Shown here: positions 17,399 through 26,609 of the stretch, piece by piece | Numbering within the stretch: position 1 is the first letter of the stretch | Layout of the letters: each line of letters starts with the position of its first letter | Origin: Pseudarthrobacter sp. NamE2 | Lineage (GTDB): Bacteria > Actinomycetota > Actinomycetes > Actinomycetales > Micrococcaceae | Length of the DNA: 64,000 nucleotides | Assembly (NCBI RefSeq): GCF_005796205.1 | Contig: NZ_VAHN01000011.1 | Coordinates: 1 to 64,000 of the forward strand | Direction of reading: 5' to 3' | Program-made: the position numbers and the translations under genes | The notes under the pieces: generated by a model | What the model saw: only the letters and a program-made list of their open reading frames with translations | What the model was told of the DNA's origin: nothing | Databases searched by the model: none

Positions 17399-17671
17399 TT
17401 AATCGTGGGGCTTGACCACCCGGTGGTCGTAGAAGAAGACACCGTGGGCGGTGTGGATGCCCACGGACGTTCCCCGGTGTGAGACGACGACGCCTTCACG
17501 CCTGCCGTTGAAGGGGTCATCGCCCACCACGGCATCCCCGGCGCGGTAGGGGGAGCGCGGGCGGAAACTGTTCTGCACCTTGCCCCACGTCCTGGCCACG
17601 GCAGCGCCAAAGCTGATGGGGCGTCCCAGGGTGGATAAGTCCTCCAGCTCGTTTCTGACCATGCGTACCAA
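17399..17671 (-). CDS. Small conserved-looking hypothetical protein
   Basis: This 90-residue ORF is preceded by AAGGAG nine nt before its ATG, which supports it as a real gene. The second half (YRAGDAVVGDDPFNGRR, then GVVVSHRGTSVGIHTAHGV) looks like a small beta-barrel of the SH3/KOW type. No catalytic residues or membrane segments are seen. It converges with bdhA. The function is unknown. Confidence 0.6.
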   Translation of the reverse strand: MVRMVRNELEDLSTLGRPISFGAAVARTWGKVQNSFRPRSPYRAGDAVVGDDPFNGRREGVVVSHRGTSVGIHTAHGVFFYDHRVVKPHD

Positions 17672-17927
17672 CTCCTTGGGCGGCAGCCGCCGCTAGCGGT
17701 GCTGATGGCCTGAACGCTCCCAGCAGAGGATGGTCCTCCCATTCCGGCCGGCACCTTACGCCCAAGCTATGCGCTATTCACACCAGTCACACCAGTAACA
17801 GGTACTCATGTTTTGGGCAGGCAGTACTTGGGGTGCCAACCACGCTGCGTACGCGGGTAGCCTGGCCGACTTCGCCGGACGGGGCGTCACCGTACGTGAC
17901 GCAGCATCGGCCTAGCCAGGCGCGGTG
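17672..17927. other. Gene-free stretch with possible structured RNA
   Basis: I find no convincing CDS here. The second part (17844-17921) has two complementary segment pairs: GCTGCGT 17844-17850 with ACGCAGC 17899-17905, and GCCTGGC 17860-17866 with GCCAGGC 17915-17921. They interleave, so they could form alternative folds or a pseudoknot. The stretch runs straight into the strong hairpin at 17928-17972. It could be the body of a small RNA read rightward; this is inference only. Confidence 0.35.
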
Positions 17928-17972
17928 GCGGCAGGTGCCCGGCCCCGGGTTTGAGAGCCAGGCACCTGCCGC
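17928..17972 (+). terminator. Rho-independent terminator (12-bp stem plus TTTT)
   Basis: GCGGCAGGTGCC (17928-17939) and GGCACCTGCCGC (17961-17972) are perfectly complementary and are followed by TTTT on the + strand. The loop contains a further CCCGG/CCGGG pairing. No annotated + strand gene ends nearby, so it either terminates an unannotated small RNA or is left from a lost gene. Confidence 0.65.
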
Positions 17973-17999
17973 TTTTCGGGTATCACGATTTGTTGCCCG

Positions 18000-18224
18000 T
18001 CAGGGCCAGCGTCCCGCCGACTGGTCCACCACGGTGCCGATGCCCAGTGCCACGGCTGCCGCCTGCAGCAGCTGTCCGCTGGCGTTGCCCGGGACGGTGA
18101 GGACGCCACCCTTCCTGCCGAGGGCGAGCGACCTGCCGATCACGAACAGCACGCTGGGTCCGGGAACGACGATGAGCACCACGGAAGCCAGCGAAGACGC
18201 CAGAACGTTGGATAGCGGCACCAT
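18000..18224 (-). pseudogene. LysE-family exporter remnant (N-terminal third only)
   Basis: From the ATG at 18224 the frame reads like the first two membrane segments of a LysE/RhtB amino-acid exporter: VLIVVPGPSVLFVIGRSLALG, then GNASGQLLQAAAVALGIGTVV. It stops after about 74 residues, whereas the family is about 205-210 long. The downstream sequence on this strand does not continue the family in another frame that I can find. It is most likely a deletion remnant. The frame also extends upstream to 18266, but that part does not look like LysE. Confidence 0.7.
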
Positions 18225-18269
18225 GCCTGATGTTTGACTCGGGCAGGCCGCAACCGGCACCGGCACGGT

Positions 18270-19760
18270 CTATTCGCTGCTGCGGGCGGACGTTAGCACC
18301 GGCAGCGGCGAGGTCTCGTCCACGAGGTCGGCCCGCCGTCGTCCGTCCCCCTTAACCCACAAGCGGTAGGCGAGGACCAAGAAGACAAGCCAGGCGCCGC
18401 CCACGTAGAGGGCGGTCCGGGTGTCCTCGAATGCGCCGAGGACCGCGATGACCAGCACCATGAACGCGATGGTGAGGAGGGAAGCGGCGGGCCACCACGG
18501 TGACGGAAATTCCGACGGCGGCAGGTTGCCGCGGGCGATGTCCCGCTTCATTGCCACGTGCGAGGCGAGGATCATCACCCATACCCAGACGGTGGCGAAG
18601 GTGGCGATCGAGGCGATGATCACGAAGACGTCCTCGGGAATGACGGCGTTCAGGACGACGCCCACCAGAAGGATCGAGGCCATCATCACCACGGTCATCC
18701 ACGGGACGCCGTGCCGCGAGATTCGGCCGAATGCGGCGGGAGCGTGGCCCTGGCGGGACAGGCCAAAAAGGATGCGGCCGGCACCAAAAATGTCGCTGTT
18801 GATCGCCGACAGGGCCGCGGTGATCACCACGGCGTTCAGGATATGCGGCGCCGCCGGGATGCCCAGGCCGCTGAAGATCTGCACGAACGGGCTGCCGTTG
18901 CTGCCGACCGCGTCCCATGGGAAAAGGCTCATCAGGACCCCGAGTGTCAGGACGTAGAACAGGAGGACGCGCACGGGGACGGTATTGACCGCCTGCGGAA
19001 TGACCTTCTTGGGGTTGTCGGCCTCGCCGGCGGTGATTCCGAGCGTCTCGATCCCGCCGAAGGCGAACATCACCACGGCGAAGGAAGCCAGCAGCCCCTC
19101 AAAGCCGAAGGGGAAGAAGCCGCCGTGCTCCACGAGATTGCCCAGGCCCGGTTCCACTGTGGACCCTCCGGCCTGGAAACCGAACACTATGATCGCGGCG
19201 CCGCCGGCAATCATGGCGATGATGGCTGTTACCTTGATTAGCGAGAACCAGAATTCCAGTTCCCCGAAGACCTTGACGCTGAAGAGGTTTAGGGCGGCCA
19301 GGAAGAAGATGATCGCCAGGATCCAGATCCAGCGTTCTACCTGCGGGAACCAGAAGCCCATGTAGATGCTGAAGGCGGTGACGTCGGCGATGGCAACGAT
19401 GGCCATTTCGAAGACGTAGGTCCAGCCGGTCACGAAGCCGGCCAGCGGTCCGAGGTACCGGCTGGCGTACTGTCCAAAGGAGCCGGATACCGGGTGCCGG
19501 ACGGCCATTTCACCAAGTGCGCGCATCACCATAAAGACGGCAGCGCCGCCGATGATGTACGCCAGGAGTACCGCCGGGCCGGCTTTCTGAATGGCGGAAG
19601 AGGAGCCGTAGAAGAGCCCGGTGCCGATTGCCGAGCCCAGGGCCATGAAGCGGATGTGGCGGACATTGAGGCCCCGGTTGAGGACGCTTCCAGCGGCGGC
19701 AGCGGGGGACTGCATTCCGGCCGGACTCTCGTGCCTGGTTGGGGATGGTGCTGCTTGCAT
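18270..19760 (-). CDS. APC-superfamily amino-acid permease (likely histidine/proline type)
   Basis: The 496-residue protein has about 12 hydrophobic helices. After a 30-residue polar N-terminus comes the amino-acid transporter family start [24 protein letters not shown], with the unwound TM1 glycines. The next conserved block is [27 protein letters not shown]. The closest general resemblance is to the AnsP/GabP/ProY/HutT group. The gene is divergent from the IclR regulator, and two copies of the 18-bp operator lie in the shared intergenic region. Histidine uptake is therefore the best guess, and urocanate or proline cannot be excluded. GAGAAGG lies 8 nt before the ATG. Confidence 0.85.
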   Translation of the reverse strand: MQAAPSPTRHESPAGMQSPAAAAGSVLNRGLNVRHIRFMALGSAIGTGLFYGSSSAIQKAGPAVLLAYIIGGAAVFMVMRALGEMAVRHPVSGSFGQYASRYLGPLAGFVTGWTYVFEMAIVAIADVTAFSIYMGFWFPQVERWIWILAIIFFLAALNLFSVKVFGELEFWFSLIKVTAIIAMIAGGAAIIVFGFQAGGSTVEPGLGNLVEHGGFFPFGFEGLLASFAVVMFAFGGIETLGITAGEADNPKKVIPQAVNTVPVRVLLFYVLTLGVLMSLFPWDAVGSNGSPFVQIFSGLGIPAAPHILNAVVITAALSAINSDIFGAGRILFGLSRQGHAPAAFGRISRHGVPWMTVVMMASILLVGVVLNAVIPEDVFVIIASIATFATVWVWVMILASHVAMKRDIARGNLPPSEFPSPWWPAASLLTIAFMVLVIAVLGAFEDTRTALYVGGAWLVFLVLAYRLWVKGDGRRRADLVDETSPLPVLTSARSSE

Positions 19761-19886
19761 ACGTTTACCTTCTCGTCTTTGGGAGGTGGGCCGGTAACCA
19801 GCAGACCACTTCCGGGCCGGACGTGATCAGCCTCACGGGCAGTTGGTGTCTTTCATCTCAGACTTCCATTCCCGTGCCTCATGCAG

Positions 19887-19904
19887 GTCTGGGATTCCGG
19901 ACAC
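19887..19904. promoter_or_regulatory. IclR-type operator copy 1
   Basis: GTCTGGGATTCCGGACAC is an imperfect 18-bp palindrome matching TGTCYGGWATWCCRGACA. It lies in the divergent region between the permease and the IclR gene. Confidence 0.6.
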
Positions 19905-19952
19905 GCCTTTCTTATATCCGTAGTAGGCCTTGTGGTGGAGGGCGCATCCTTG

Positions 19953-19970
19953 TGTATGGGATACCGGACA
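19953..19970. promoter_or_regulatory. IclR-type operator copy 2
   Basis: TGTATGGGATACCGGACA is the second copy, 66 bp from copy 1 and 31 bp before the IclR start codon. It fits autoregulation of the regulator. Confidence 0.6.
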
Positions 19971-20000
19971 GGGCCGGGAGCCCCCGAGGAAGGAGATGAC

Positions 20001-20822
20001 ATGGTGGTGGCGGAAGCGCAGCCCCCGGCCGCGCGTGAGGGCAGGGCGGCGTCCAAGGTGCCTGCTGCGGAGAACACGCTGCGGATCCTCAAGCTGCTGG
20101 CCTCGCGGCGCGGTCCGATGGCTGCCTCGCAGATCGCCTCCACCCTGGGCCTGCCACGGTCCAGTGTCTACCATCTCCTCGGCGTCATGGAGGCCAATGG
20201 ATTCGTCCTGCACCTGCACGAGGAACAACGCTACGGGCTGGGCATCAGCGCCTTCGAGCTCAGTTCGGCGTACTCCCGGCAGGAGCCGCTCTCGCGCCTG
20301 GGCCGGCCGCTGCTCGCCTCGCTCGTGGATGCCCTTGGGGAGAGCGCCCACCTCGCCGTCCTGCACGGCCGGGACGTGCTGTACATCGTGGAGGAACGGG
20401 CCAAGAACCGTCCCTCTCTGGTGACCGACGTCGGCGTTCGTCTTCCCAGCCACCTCACGGCCAGCGGCCGGGCCATCCTTGCCGCACTTCCCAAATCGCA
20501 GGTCCGCGCCCTGTACCCCAACACAGCCGCCTTCACGGCACGGCACGAGGTGGAGGGCGCAATCATGAAGTACTCGGCGCTGTCCTCGCATCTGGACCAT
20601 GTGCGGCAGCGCGGCTACGCCACCGAGCATGGCGAGGTGACCCCTGGCTTCGGTTCCATCGCAGCCGCCGTGACGGACCATGTGGGGTGGCCGACGGCCG
20701 CCGTCGCCGTCACCTTCCTGGAGGACAAACTTGAGCCTGCAGAGTGGCCGGTGCTCGCCGCCCGGGTCCAGAAAGTGGCCGACGAGTTGTCGGTCCGGCT
20801 CCACGGGCGCCCCGCAAAATAA
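20001..20822 (+). CDS. IclR family transcriptional regulator of the hut genes
   Basis: The ATG at 20001 lies after GAGGAAGGAGATGAC and gives 273 residues; the upstream in-frame region to 19881 contains the operators and should be non-coding. The N-terminal winged HTH (about residues 20-80) contains ENTLRILKLLASRRGPMAAS and LGLPRSSVYHLLGVME. The C-terminal IclR effector domain has LPSHLTASGRAILAALP and the GYATEHGEVTPGFGSIAAAV core. It lies between the permease and hutUH and is probably the local histidine/urocanate sensor. Three matching palindromes around it support both autoregulation and hutU control. Repressor or activator action cannot be told from sequence. Confidence 0.88.
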   Translation: MVVAEAQPPAAREGRAASKVPAAENTLRILKLLASRRGPMAASQIASTLGLPRSSVYHLLGVMEANGFVLHLHEEQRYGLGISAFELSSAYSRQEPLSRLGRPLLASLVDALGESAHLAVLHGRDVLYIVEERAKNRPSLVTDVGVRLPSHLTASGRAILAALPKSQVRALYPNTAAFTARHEVEGAIMKYSALSSHLDHVRQRGYATEHGEVTPGFGSIAAAVTDHVGWPTAAVAVTFLEDKLEPAEWPVLAARVQKVADELSVRLHGRPAK

Positions 20823-20849
20823 CCTTCACATGCTCTATCACTTATGGCT

Positions 20850-20866
20850 CCTAAACCCCTTTTAGG
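20850..20866. terminator. Small CCTAAA/TTTAGG hairpin after the IclR gene
   Basis: CCTAAA (20850-20855) pairs with TTTAGG (20861-20866) across a 5-nt loop, 27 bp after the IclR stop. The stem is short and has no T-tract. It may be a weak terminator or part of the hutU promoter region. Confidence 0.25.
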
Positions 20867-20900
20867 GACCAAAAGTTATAGCGCAACAGAAAGGTGACTG

Positions 20901-20918
20901 TGTCTGGAATACCGGACA
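20901..20918. promoter_or_regulatory. IclR-type operator copy 3, upstream of hutU
   Basis: TGTCTGGAATACCGGACA is the best-conserved copy; its two halves match at nearly all positions. It lies 98 bp before the hutU start and therefore near the probable hutUH promoter. Confidence 0.65.
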
Positions 20919-21015
20919 GCGCCCCGCCAAAACCCCTGTTTGGCCCTCCGGTAAAGGGCTTTAGTTGATACAGAAGTTTTTCGCCATCACAGACACACGA
21001 TGAAAAGGAGCCACC

Positions 21016-22767
21016 ATGGCACCCGCCGATTTCACCACCGGTGCCCGCCCGGTCAAAGCAGCCCGCGGCACTGCGCTCACTGCCAAGTCCTGGCAGACCG
21101 AAGCCCCGCTGCGCATGCTGATGAACAACCTGGACCCGGAGGTCGCCGAACGGCCGGACGACCTTGTGGTCTACGGCGGCACCGGCCGCGCCGTCCGCTC
21201 CTGGGCCGCGTTCGACGCCATCACCCGCACCCTGGAGACGATGGAAAAGGATGAGACCCTCCTGGTGCAGTCCGGCAAGCCCGTGGGTGTGTTCCGCACC
21301 AACGAATGGGCGCCGCGCGTGCTGCTGGCCAACTCCAACCTTGTGGGCGACTGGGCAACGTGGCCAGAGTTCCGCCGGCTCGAGGCCGAAGGCCTGATGA
21401 TGTACGGCCAGATGACGGCCGGGTCCTGGATCTACATCGGCACCCAGGGCATCCTGCAGGGGACCTTCGAAACCTTCGCCGCGATCGCCCGCAAGCTCAC
21501 CGGGGACGAGAACGGCACCCTCGCCGGCACCTTGACCCTCACCGGCGGCTGCGGCGGCATGGGTGGGGCCCAGCCGCTCGCCGTCACCCTGAACGAGGGC
21601 GCCTGCCTGATTGTCGACGTCGATGAGACCCGCCTGCGCCGCCGCGCCGGCAAGCGCTACCTGGATGAGGTGGAAACGGATCTCGACACCGCCATCGCCA
21701 AGGTGCTCAAGGCCAAGGAAGAGCGCCGCGGCTGGTCGGTGGGCTATGTGGGCAACGCCGCCGAGGTCTTCCCGGAGATCCTGCGCCGCCACAATTCAGG
21801 CGAACTGACCGTCGATATCGTCACGGACCAGACCTCCGCCCACGATCCCCTGTCCTACCTCCCCGAGGGTATCCCGGTGGATGAATGGCACCGGGAAGCC
21901 GAGGCCGACCCGGAGGGCTTCACCAAGAAGGCCCAGGCCTCGATGGCACGGCACGTGCAGGCCATGGTGGAATTCCAGGACGCCGGCGCCGAGGTGTTCG
22001 ACTACGGTAACTCCATCCGCGACGAGGCCCGCAAGGGCGGATACGAGCGTGCCTTCGACTTCCCCGGCTTTGTTCCGGCCTACATCCGCCCGCTGTTCTG
22101 CGAGGGCCTTGGCCCGTTCCGCTGGGTGGCCCTCTCCGGCGATCCGGAGGACATCGCCGTCACGGACCGGGCCATCAAGGAACTGTTCCCGGACAACAAG
22201 CACCTGCACCGCTGGATCGACGCCGCCGGTGAGCGCGTGGAATTCGAAGGCCTGCCGGCACGCATCTGCTGGCTGGGCTACGGCGAACGCCACAAGGCCG
22301 GACTGCTGTTCAACCAGCTCGTCAAGGAAGGAAAGGTCAAGGCACCCATCGTGATCGGCCGCGACCACCTGGACTCCGGCTCAGTCGCCTCGCCCTACCG
22401 CGAAACCGAGGCAATGGCGGACGGCTCCGACGCGATCGCCGACTGGCCGCTGTTGAACGCCCTGCTCAACACCGCCTCCGGTGCCACCTGGGTCTCGCTG
22501 CACCACGGCGGGGGCGTCGGCATTGGCCGCTCCATCCACGCCGGCCAGGTGTCGGTGGCCGATGGCACCGAGCTTGCCGCGGAGAAGCTCGAGCGCCTCC
22601 TCACGAACGACCCCGGCATGGGCGTCATCCGCCACGCCGACGCCGGCTACGACCGCGCCCTCGACGTCGCCAAGGAACGCGGCGTCCGCATCCCCATCCC
22701 CACGCGCCCCCTAACCTCGCAAGTTCGGCCAGGGAACCCTGCGCGCGTGGCCCCAAAAGGAAAGTAA
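21016..22767 (+). CDS. hutU: Urocanate hydratase
   Basis: The 583-residue enzyme adds water to urocanate to form imidazolonepropionate, step two of histidine degradation. Family blocks are all present: [41 protein letters not shown] (the NAD+-binding glycine-rich stretch), the active-site Cys in [15 protein letters not shown], and the [17 protein letters not shown] motif. The last ~20 residues after IPIPTRP are longer than in most relatives. AAAAGGAG precedes the ATG by 5 nt. The hutH start is 2 bp after its stop, so the two genes form a tight operon. Confidence 0.96.
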   Translation: MAPADFTTGARPVKAARGTALTAKSWQTEAPLRMLMNNLDPEVAERPDDLVVYGGTGRAVRSWAAFDAITRTLETMEKDETLLVQSGKPVGVFRTNEWAPRVLLANSNLVGDWATWPEFRRLEAEGLMMYGQMTAGSWIYIGTQGILQGTFETFAAIARKLTGDENGTLAGTLTLTGGCGGMGGAQPLAVTLNEGACLIVDVDETRLRRRAGKRYLDEVETDLDTAIAKVLKAKEERRGWSVGYVGNAAEVFPEILRRHNSGELTVDIVTDQTSAHDPLSYLPEGIPVDEWHREAEADPEGFTKKAQASMARHVQAMVEFQDAGAEVFDYGNSIRDEARKGGYERAFDFPGFVPAYIRPLFCEGLGPFRWVALSGDPEDIAVTDRAIKELFPDNKHLHRWIDAAGERVEFEGLPARICWLGYGERHKAGLLFNQLVKEGKVKAPIVIGRDHLDSGSVASPYRETEAMADGSDAIADWPLLNALLNTASGATWVSLHHGGGVGIGRSIHAGQVSVADGTELAAEKLERLLTNDPGMGVIRHADAGYDRALDVAKERGVRIPIPTRPLTSQVRPGNPARVAPKGK

Positions 22768-22769
22768 CC

Positions 22770-24362
22770 ATGACCATCACCACCCATGAACCGCTGACCG
22801 TCACCCTCGGGGCCGGCGGCGTCACGCCTGAGGATGTTGTCGCCGTCGCGCGTCACAGCGCCAAGGTCGCCATCTCCCCGGAAGCCCTGGAAACCGTCGC
22901 CAAGGTCCGCGCGCACATCGACAGCCTCGCCTCCAGCGACACCCCCGCCTACGGCATCTCCACGGGCTTCGGGGCGCTGGCGAACCGGCACATCCCCAAC
23001 GACCTGCGCACCCAGCTGCAAAAGTCCCTGATCCGCAGCCACGCCGCCGGCATGGGCCCGGCCGTGGAGCGGGAAGTGGTGCGCGGCATCATGTTCCTGC
23101 GCGCCAAGACCCTGGCCTCCGGCCGCACCGGCGTCCGCCCCGTGGTCCTGCAGACCATGGTGGACGTCCTCAACGCTGGCGTCACCCCCGTGGTCCGTGA
23201 GTTCGGCTCGCTCGGCTGCTCCGGCGACCTTGCCCCGCTTTCGCACTGCGCCCTGGTCCTGATGGGCGAAGGCGAGGCGGAAGGGCCCGACGGCGCCCGC
23301 TACGGCGGGAGCGGAGAGCCGCCCGTTGCCGAGCTGCTGGCGCAGCACGGCATCCAGCCGGTTATCCTCGCCGAGAAGGAAGGCCTCGCCCTGGTCAACG
23401 GCACCGAGGGCATGCTGGGCATGCTCCTGATGGCCATCGTGGACCTCCGCAAGCTGCTGACGACGGCGGACATCACCGCCGCGCTCAGCGTCGAGGCCCT
23501 GCTGGGCACGGACCAGGTGTTCCTGCCCGAGCTTCACGCAGCACTGCGGCCGCACCCCGGACAGGCCGCCAGCGCGGACAACATGCTGCGCGTCCTGTCG
23601 GATTCCCCGATTGTTGCCTCCCACAAGGTGGGGGACAACCGGGTGCAGGACGCCTACTCGCTGCGCTGCGCCCCGCAGGTGGCCGGGGCCGCCCGCGACA
23701 CCGTTGACCACGCCGAACTGGTGGCCACCCGCGAACTCGCGGCCGCCATCGACAACCCCGTGGTGCTGCCTGACGGCCGCGTCAGCTCCAACGGCAACTT
23801 CCACGGCGCACCGGTGGCCTACGTCCTGGACTTCCTTGCCATCGCCGTCGCCGACCTGTCCTCCATCGCCGAGCGCCGGACCGACAGGATGCTGGATCCG
23901 GCCCGGTCCCATGGCCTGCCCGCCTTCCTCGCAGCGGACCCCGGTGTCGACTCAGGGCTCATGATCGCGCAGTACACGCAGGCCGGGCTGGTCTCGGACA
24001 ACAAGCGGCTGGCCGTGCCGGCGTCCGTGGACTCCATCCCGAGCTCCGCCATGCAGGAGGACCACGTGTCCATGGGCTGGCACGCCGCCCGGAAGCTCCG
24101 GAAAGCCGTGGACAACCTCCGCCGCGTCCTGGCCATCGAACTGGTAACAGCCGCACGTGCCCTGGATATCAGGACGCAGCTCTCGGGCGGTGTCCTGACG
24201 CCGGGACCGGCGGGCGCCGCCGTCGTGAACGTCCTCCGGGACGTTGTCGAGGGGCCGGGGACGGACCGCTTCCTTGCACCGGAACTCGGAGCGGCTGACA
24301 AGCTGGTGGACTCAGGCGAGGTGCTCCGGGCAGCGGAATCCGCCGTCGGAACCCTGGCCTGA
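22770..24362 (+). CDS. hutH: Histidine ammonia-lyase
   Basis: This 530-residue enzyme removes ammonia from L-histidine to give urocanate. The MIO electrophile is formed from residues 150-152, here Cys-Ser-Gly (GSLGCSGDLAPLSH) instead of the common Ala-Ser-Gly. Other conserved parts are YGISTGFGALANRHI with the catalytic Tyr, NGTEGMLGMLL, RVQDAYSLRC and FHGAPVAYVLD. It follows hutU directly, with AAGGAAAG as ribosome binding site inside the hutU end. hutG is 9.5 kb away and hutI is not in the window. Confidence 0.96.
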   Translation: MTITTHEPLTVTLGAGGVTPEDVVAVARHSAKVAISPEALETVAKVRAHIDSLASSDTPAYGISTGFGALANRHIPNDLRTQLQKSLIRSHAAGMGPAVEREVVRGIMFLRAKTLASGRTGVRPVVLQTMVDVLNAGVTPVVREFGSLGCSGDLAPLSHCALVLMGEGEAEGPDGARYGGSGEPPVAELLAQHGIQPVILAEKEGLALVNGTEGMLGMLLMAIVDLRKLLTTADITAALSVEALLGTDQVFLPELHAALRPHPGQAASADNMLRVLSDSPIVASHKVGDNRVQDAYSLRCAPQVAGAARDTVDHAELVATRELAAAIDNPVVLPDGRVSSNGNFHGAPVAYVLDFLAIAVADLSSIAERRTDRMLDPARSHGLPAFLAADPGVDSGLMIAQYTQAGLVSDNKRLAVPASVDSIPSSAMQEDHVSMGWHAARKLRKAVDNLRRVLAIELVTAARALDIRTQLSGGVLTPGPAGAAVVNVLRDVVEGPGTDRFLAPELGAADKLVDSGEVLRAAESAVGTLA

Positions 24363-24524
24363 GCCCGAAGAAGATTCGGCATACGGGCGGGGCGTGTCCA
24401 AGGAATGGACTTTCCGGCGACAGGGCCCGCCCGGGGCCGGAGAGTGTAGTAGAACTGAAGTTGTAGTGAAAGTCACATCAAAGAGGCTGTGGCGCAGAAC
24501 GTATACAAAGGGGTAGAAGTTCAC

Positions 24525-24761
24525 ATGAAAGCACGTGGGGCAGTCCTGTCGAGGCGCAATGCCCATTCCGCCACGGTGTCCGACTGGAAAACCCTCCAGG
24601 TTGGCGACCATGTCGAGATCATCAAGCATGCGCACGTAGTAGCCGCCGGGGAGGTGGAAGAAATTTCCCAGAGCGGCAACGTTCTCTGGCTTGTGCCGGC
24701 AGGTCCGGCAGAGAAGCAGCTCTTCCTGAAGTCTGACGGCGTGCAGGTCCGGCGCGGCTAG
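24525..24761 (+). CDS. Small hypothetical beta-rich protein
   Basis: The ATG at 24525 gives 78 residues; a GTG at 24489 would add 12. An AAGGGG tract lies upstream. The sequence alternates hydrophobic and polar residues (VGDHVEIIKHAHVVAAGEVEEI, then NVLWLVPAG), which suggests a small barrel, possibly nucleic-acid- or ligand-binding. It sits 160 bp after hutH and before a strong terminator, so it may be the last gene of the hut transcript or have its own promoter. I do not recognise the family. Confidence 0.6.
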   Translation: MKARGAVLSRRNAHSATVSDWKTLQVGDHVEIIKHAHVVAAGEVEEISQSGNVLWLVPAGPAEKQLFLKSDGVQVRRG

Positions 24762-24786
24762 CAGTCAGTCCCAAGGAATCAAGCAC

Positions 24787-24824
24787 CGAATCCCCGCCCT
24801 GCCGGAAAGCAAGGCGGGGATTCG
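24787..24824. terminator. Strong bidirectional terminator hairpin
   Basis: CGAATCCCCGCC (24787-24798) and GGCGGGGATTCG (24813-24824) form a perfect 12-bp stem with a 14-nt loop. It lies between the small + strand gene and the convergent small - strand gene. Confidence 0.75.
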
Positions 24825-24852
24825 TGGTTCTAGCCTGGTGGCCGGCGGCGGA

Positions 24853-25113
24853 TCAGGCGGCAAAGGCCTCGTAGGTCTCGCCGAACGGAACTGATTCATC
24901 CAGGGCCACGGTGTAGCGTCCCGGGTTGAGCCGGGTCACCAGGATGCCGCAGGATGCGTCCTTGCTGGCGACCTCGATCAGTTCGGCAACCGCGTCTTCC
25001 AGCCCGGCGTTGACGTCGCGGCCGCTGGTGAATTTCAGGTCGATGGACCGGATTACCGGTTCTTCCGGGAACTGCGCGGGCTTTGCGATGCGTTCCAGAG
25101 TGGCTGTAGTCAT
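24853..25113 (-). CDS. Small conserved hypothetical protein
   Basis: This 86-residue protein has AGAAAG upstream of the ATG. It is mixed alpha/beta with a helical centre (AGLEDAVAELIEVASKDA) and a strand pair near the end (GILVTRLNPGRYTVALDESVPF). The pattern GRYTVALDESVPFGET is reminiscent of small actinobacterial proteins of unknown function. It is cytoplasmic with no signal or membrane segment. No function can be given. Confidence 0.65.
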   Translation of the reverse strand: MTTATLERIAKPAQFPEEPVIRSIDLKFTSGRDVNAGLEDAVAELIEVASKDASCGILVTRLNPGRYTVALDESVPFGETYEAFAA

Positions 25114-25344
25114 GTGCTGAACTTTCTGTGTCTCATGCCTGAGGGCCGAACCAGTTTACCCGCTGCCGGGACAAATGTCAGATGACTGTTGTTTCCTACC
25201 CCGAGCAAAGATGATTCAAACAGCCCTGGTGGGGTCTCGCCCAACGGCGGCCAGTCACAAACCGCGGATTTGGCGGCAGTGCAACCGCAGGGCCACGATG
25301 GAAGTCCGTTCGCCAATGAACCGCGGGATCAAAGGAGCTGCACC

Positions 25345-26220
25345 GTGAAAATCATGCGCCTGGGCGACGCCGGCAAGGAACAGCCGGTTGTAATGGTGGA
25401 CGCCGCCGACGGCTCCCGGCGGTACTTCAGCCTCTTGCCCCTGACCCGGGACGTGAACGGTGCTTTCCTGGCGGCCGGCGGCCTGCAAAAGGTCCGGGAA
25501 GCGCTGGCGGCCGGAGCGCTGCCCGCCCTGGAAGGGGCGGAGCTTCTCCGTGTTGGTGCTCCTGTGGCCAGGCCGGGAGCCCTGGTGGGCATCGGCATGA
25601 ACTATGCGGCCCATGCGGCCGAATCCGGCTCCGCGCCGCCGGAGGTTCCGGTCATGTTCCTCAAGCCCGGTAATACTGTCACCGGACCGTACGATCCGGC
25701 CGCGGTCCCGCCGCTCTCCAGCAAGTTCGACTGGGAGGTGGAGCTTGGCATCGTCATCGGCAGGGAAGGGAGCTACCTGCCGGACACAGAAGCCGCCCGG
25801 CGGTGCATCGCCGGCTACGTCACGGCAAACGACTTTTCGGAGCGCGAATACCAGCTTCCCGGTGCGGCCGGCCAGTGGACCAAGGGCAAGACCCTGCCCG
25901 GCTCCACCCCACTGGGCCCCTGGCTGGTTCCGGTGGACGATATCGACGGCGGGAACCTGCCCCTGCGCAGCTGGGTCAACGGCGAACCGCGGCAGGAGTC
26001 GAAGACGTCGGAGCTGATCTTCGACGCGCCCACGCTGGTCCACCACTGCAGCCAGTACATGCGGCTGGAGCCCGGTGATGTCATTCTCACCGGGACTCCA
26101 GAGGGGGTGGCGCTGAGCGGCCGTTTCCCCTACCTCCAGCCGGGCGATGTGGTGGAGGTAGAGGTGGACGGGCTGGGCCGCCAGCGCCAGGAACTGTACC
26201 GCGCTGGTCGAGGCGCCTAG
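25345..26220 (+). CDS. Fumarylacetoacetate hydrolase (FAH) family protein
   Basis: The GTG at 25345 lies 7 nt after AAAGGAG and gives 291 residues, the normal length for FAH-fold enzymes of the 2-keto-3-deoxy-L-fuconate or acylpyruvate hydrolase type. The metal-binding glutamates are in DWEVELGIVIG. Other family motifs are GIGMNYAAHAAE, FLKPGNTVTG, GYVTANDFSEREYQ and VILTGTPEGVA. It cleaves or decarboxylates a beta-keto acid, with the exact substrate unknown. It converges with the usp gene with a 4-nt CTAG overlap. Confidence 0.88.
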   Translation: MKIMRLGDAGKEQPVVMVDAADGSRRYFSLLPLTRDVNGAFLAAGGLQKVREALAAGALPALEGAELLRVGAPVARPGALVGIGMNYAAHAAESGSAPPEVPVMFLKPGNTVTGPYDPAAVPPLSSKFDWEVELGIVIGREGSYLPDTEAARRCIAGYVTANDFSEREYQLPGAAGQWTKGKTLPGSTPLGPWLVPVDDIDGGNLPLRSWVNGEPRQESKTSELIFDAPTLVHHCSQYMRLEPGDVILTGTPEGVALSGRFPYLQPGDVVEVEVDGLGRQRQELYRAGRGA

Positions 26221-26609
26221 CCTGCCTTGACGGCGAGGACGGGGCAGTTTGCCTCCAGCAGGATCCGCTGGGACACGCTCCCCATGATCAGCTTGCCCAC
26301 CGGGGTTCGGCGGCGCAGGCCGATCACGATCAGCTCCGCGTTGTGTTCTTCCGCGGCGTCAAGCACCTCGGCGGCGGCATCGTGTCCACGGACCGGCTGC
26401 TTGATCACGTGGTCGATGCCCTGGGTGGCCAGGCGGTCCTCAATGCTCTGGATCTCCGGCTCCTGGGCGTAGCGGTTGTCAACCAGTGCGTCCCCCTTGG
26501 ACGAGTTGATCACCAGCAGTTTTGTGTTGTTCTTCCGGGCTTCGGCGATGGCCTGCGTGAGGGCTGCTTCGCCTTCGGGGGTCGGGACGTATCCCACCAC
26601 GATGGTCAT
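26217..26609 (-). CDS. Universal stress protein (single UspA domain)
   Basis: The 130-residue protein has the Usp fold, with the ATP-binding pattern [21 protein letters not shown] (G-x2-G-x9-G-S/T type, here modified to Gly-x6-Gly-Lys). N-terminal residues [17 protein letters not shown] contain the first strand, with Tyr-Val-Pro replacing the usual Val-Asp-Gly. Its ATG overlaps the stop of tctA by 4 nt (ATGA), so it is the last gene of the tct operon. This ties it to the transporter, perhaps as a cytoplasmic energy sensor; that is inference. Confidence 0.88.
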   Translation of the reverse strand: MTIVVGYVPTPEGEAALTQAIAEARKNNTKLLVINSSKGDALVDNRYAQEPEIQSIEDRLATQGIDHVIKQPVRGHDAAAEVLDAAEEHNAELIVIGLRRRTPVGKLIMGSVSQRILLEANCPVLAVKAG

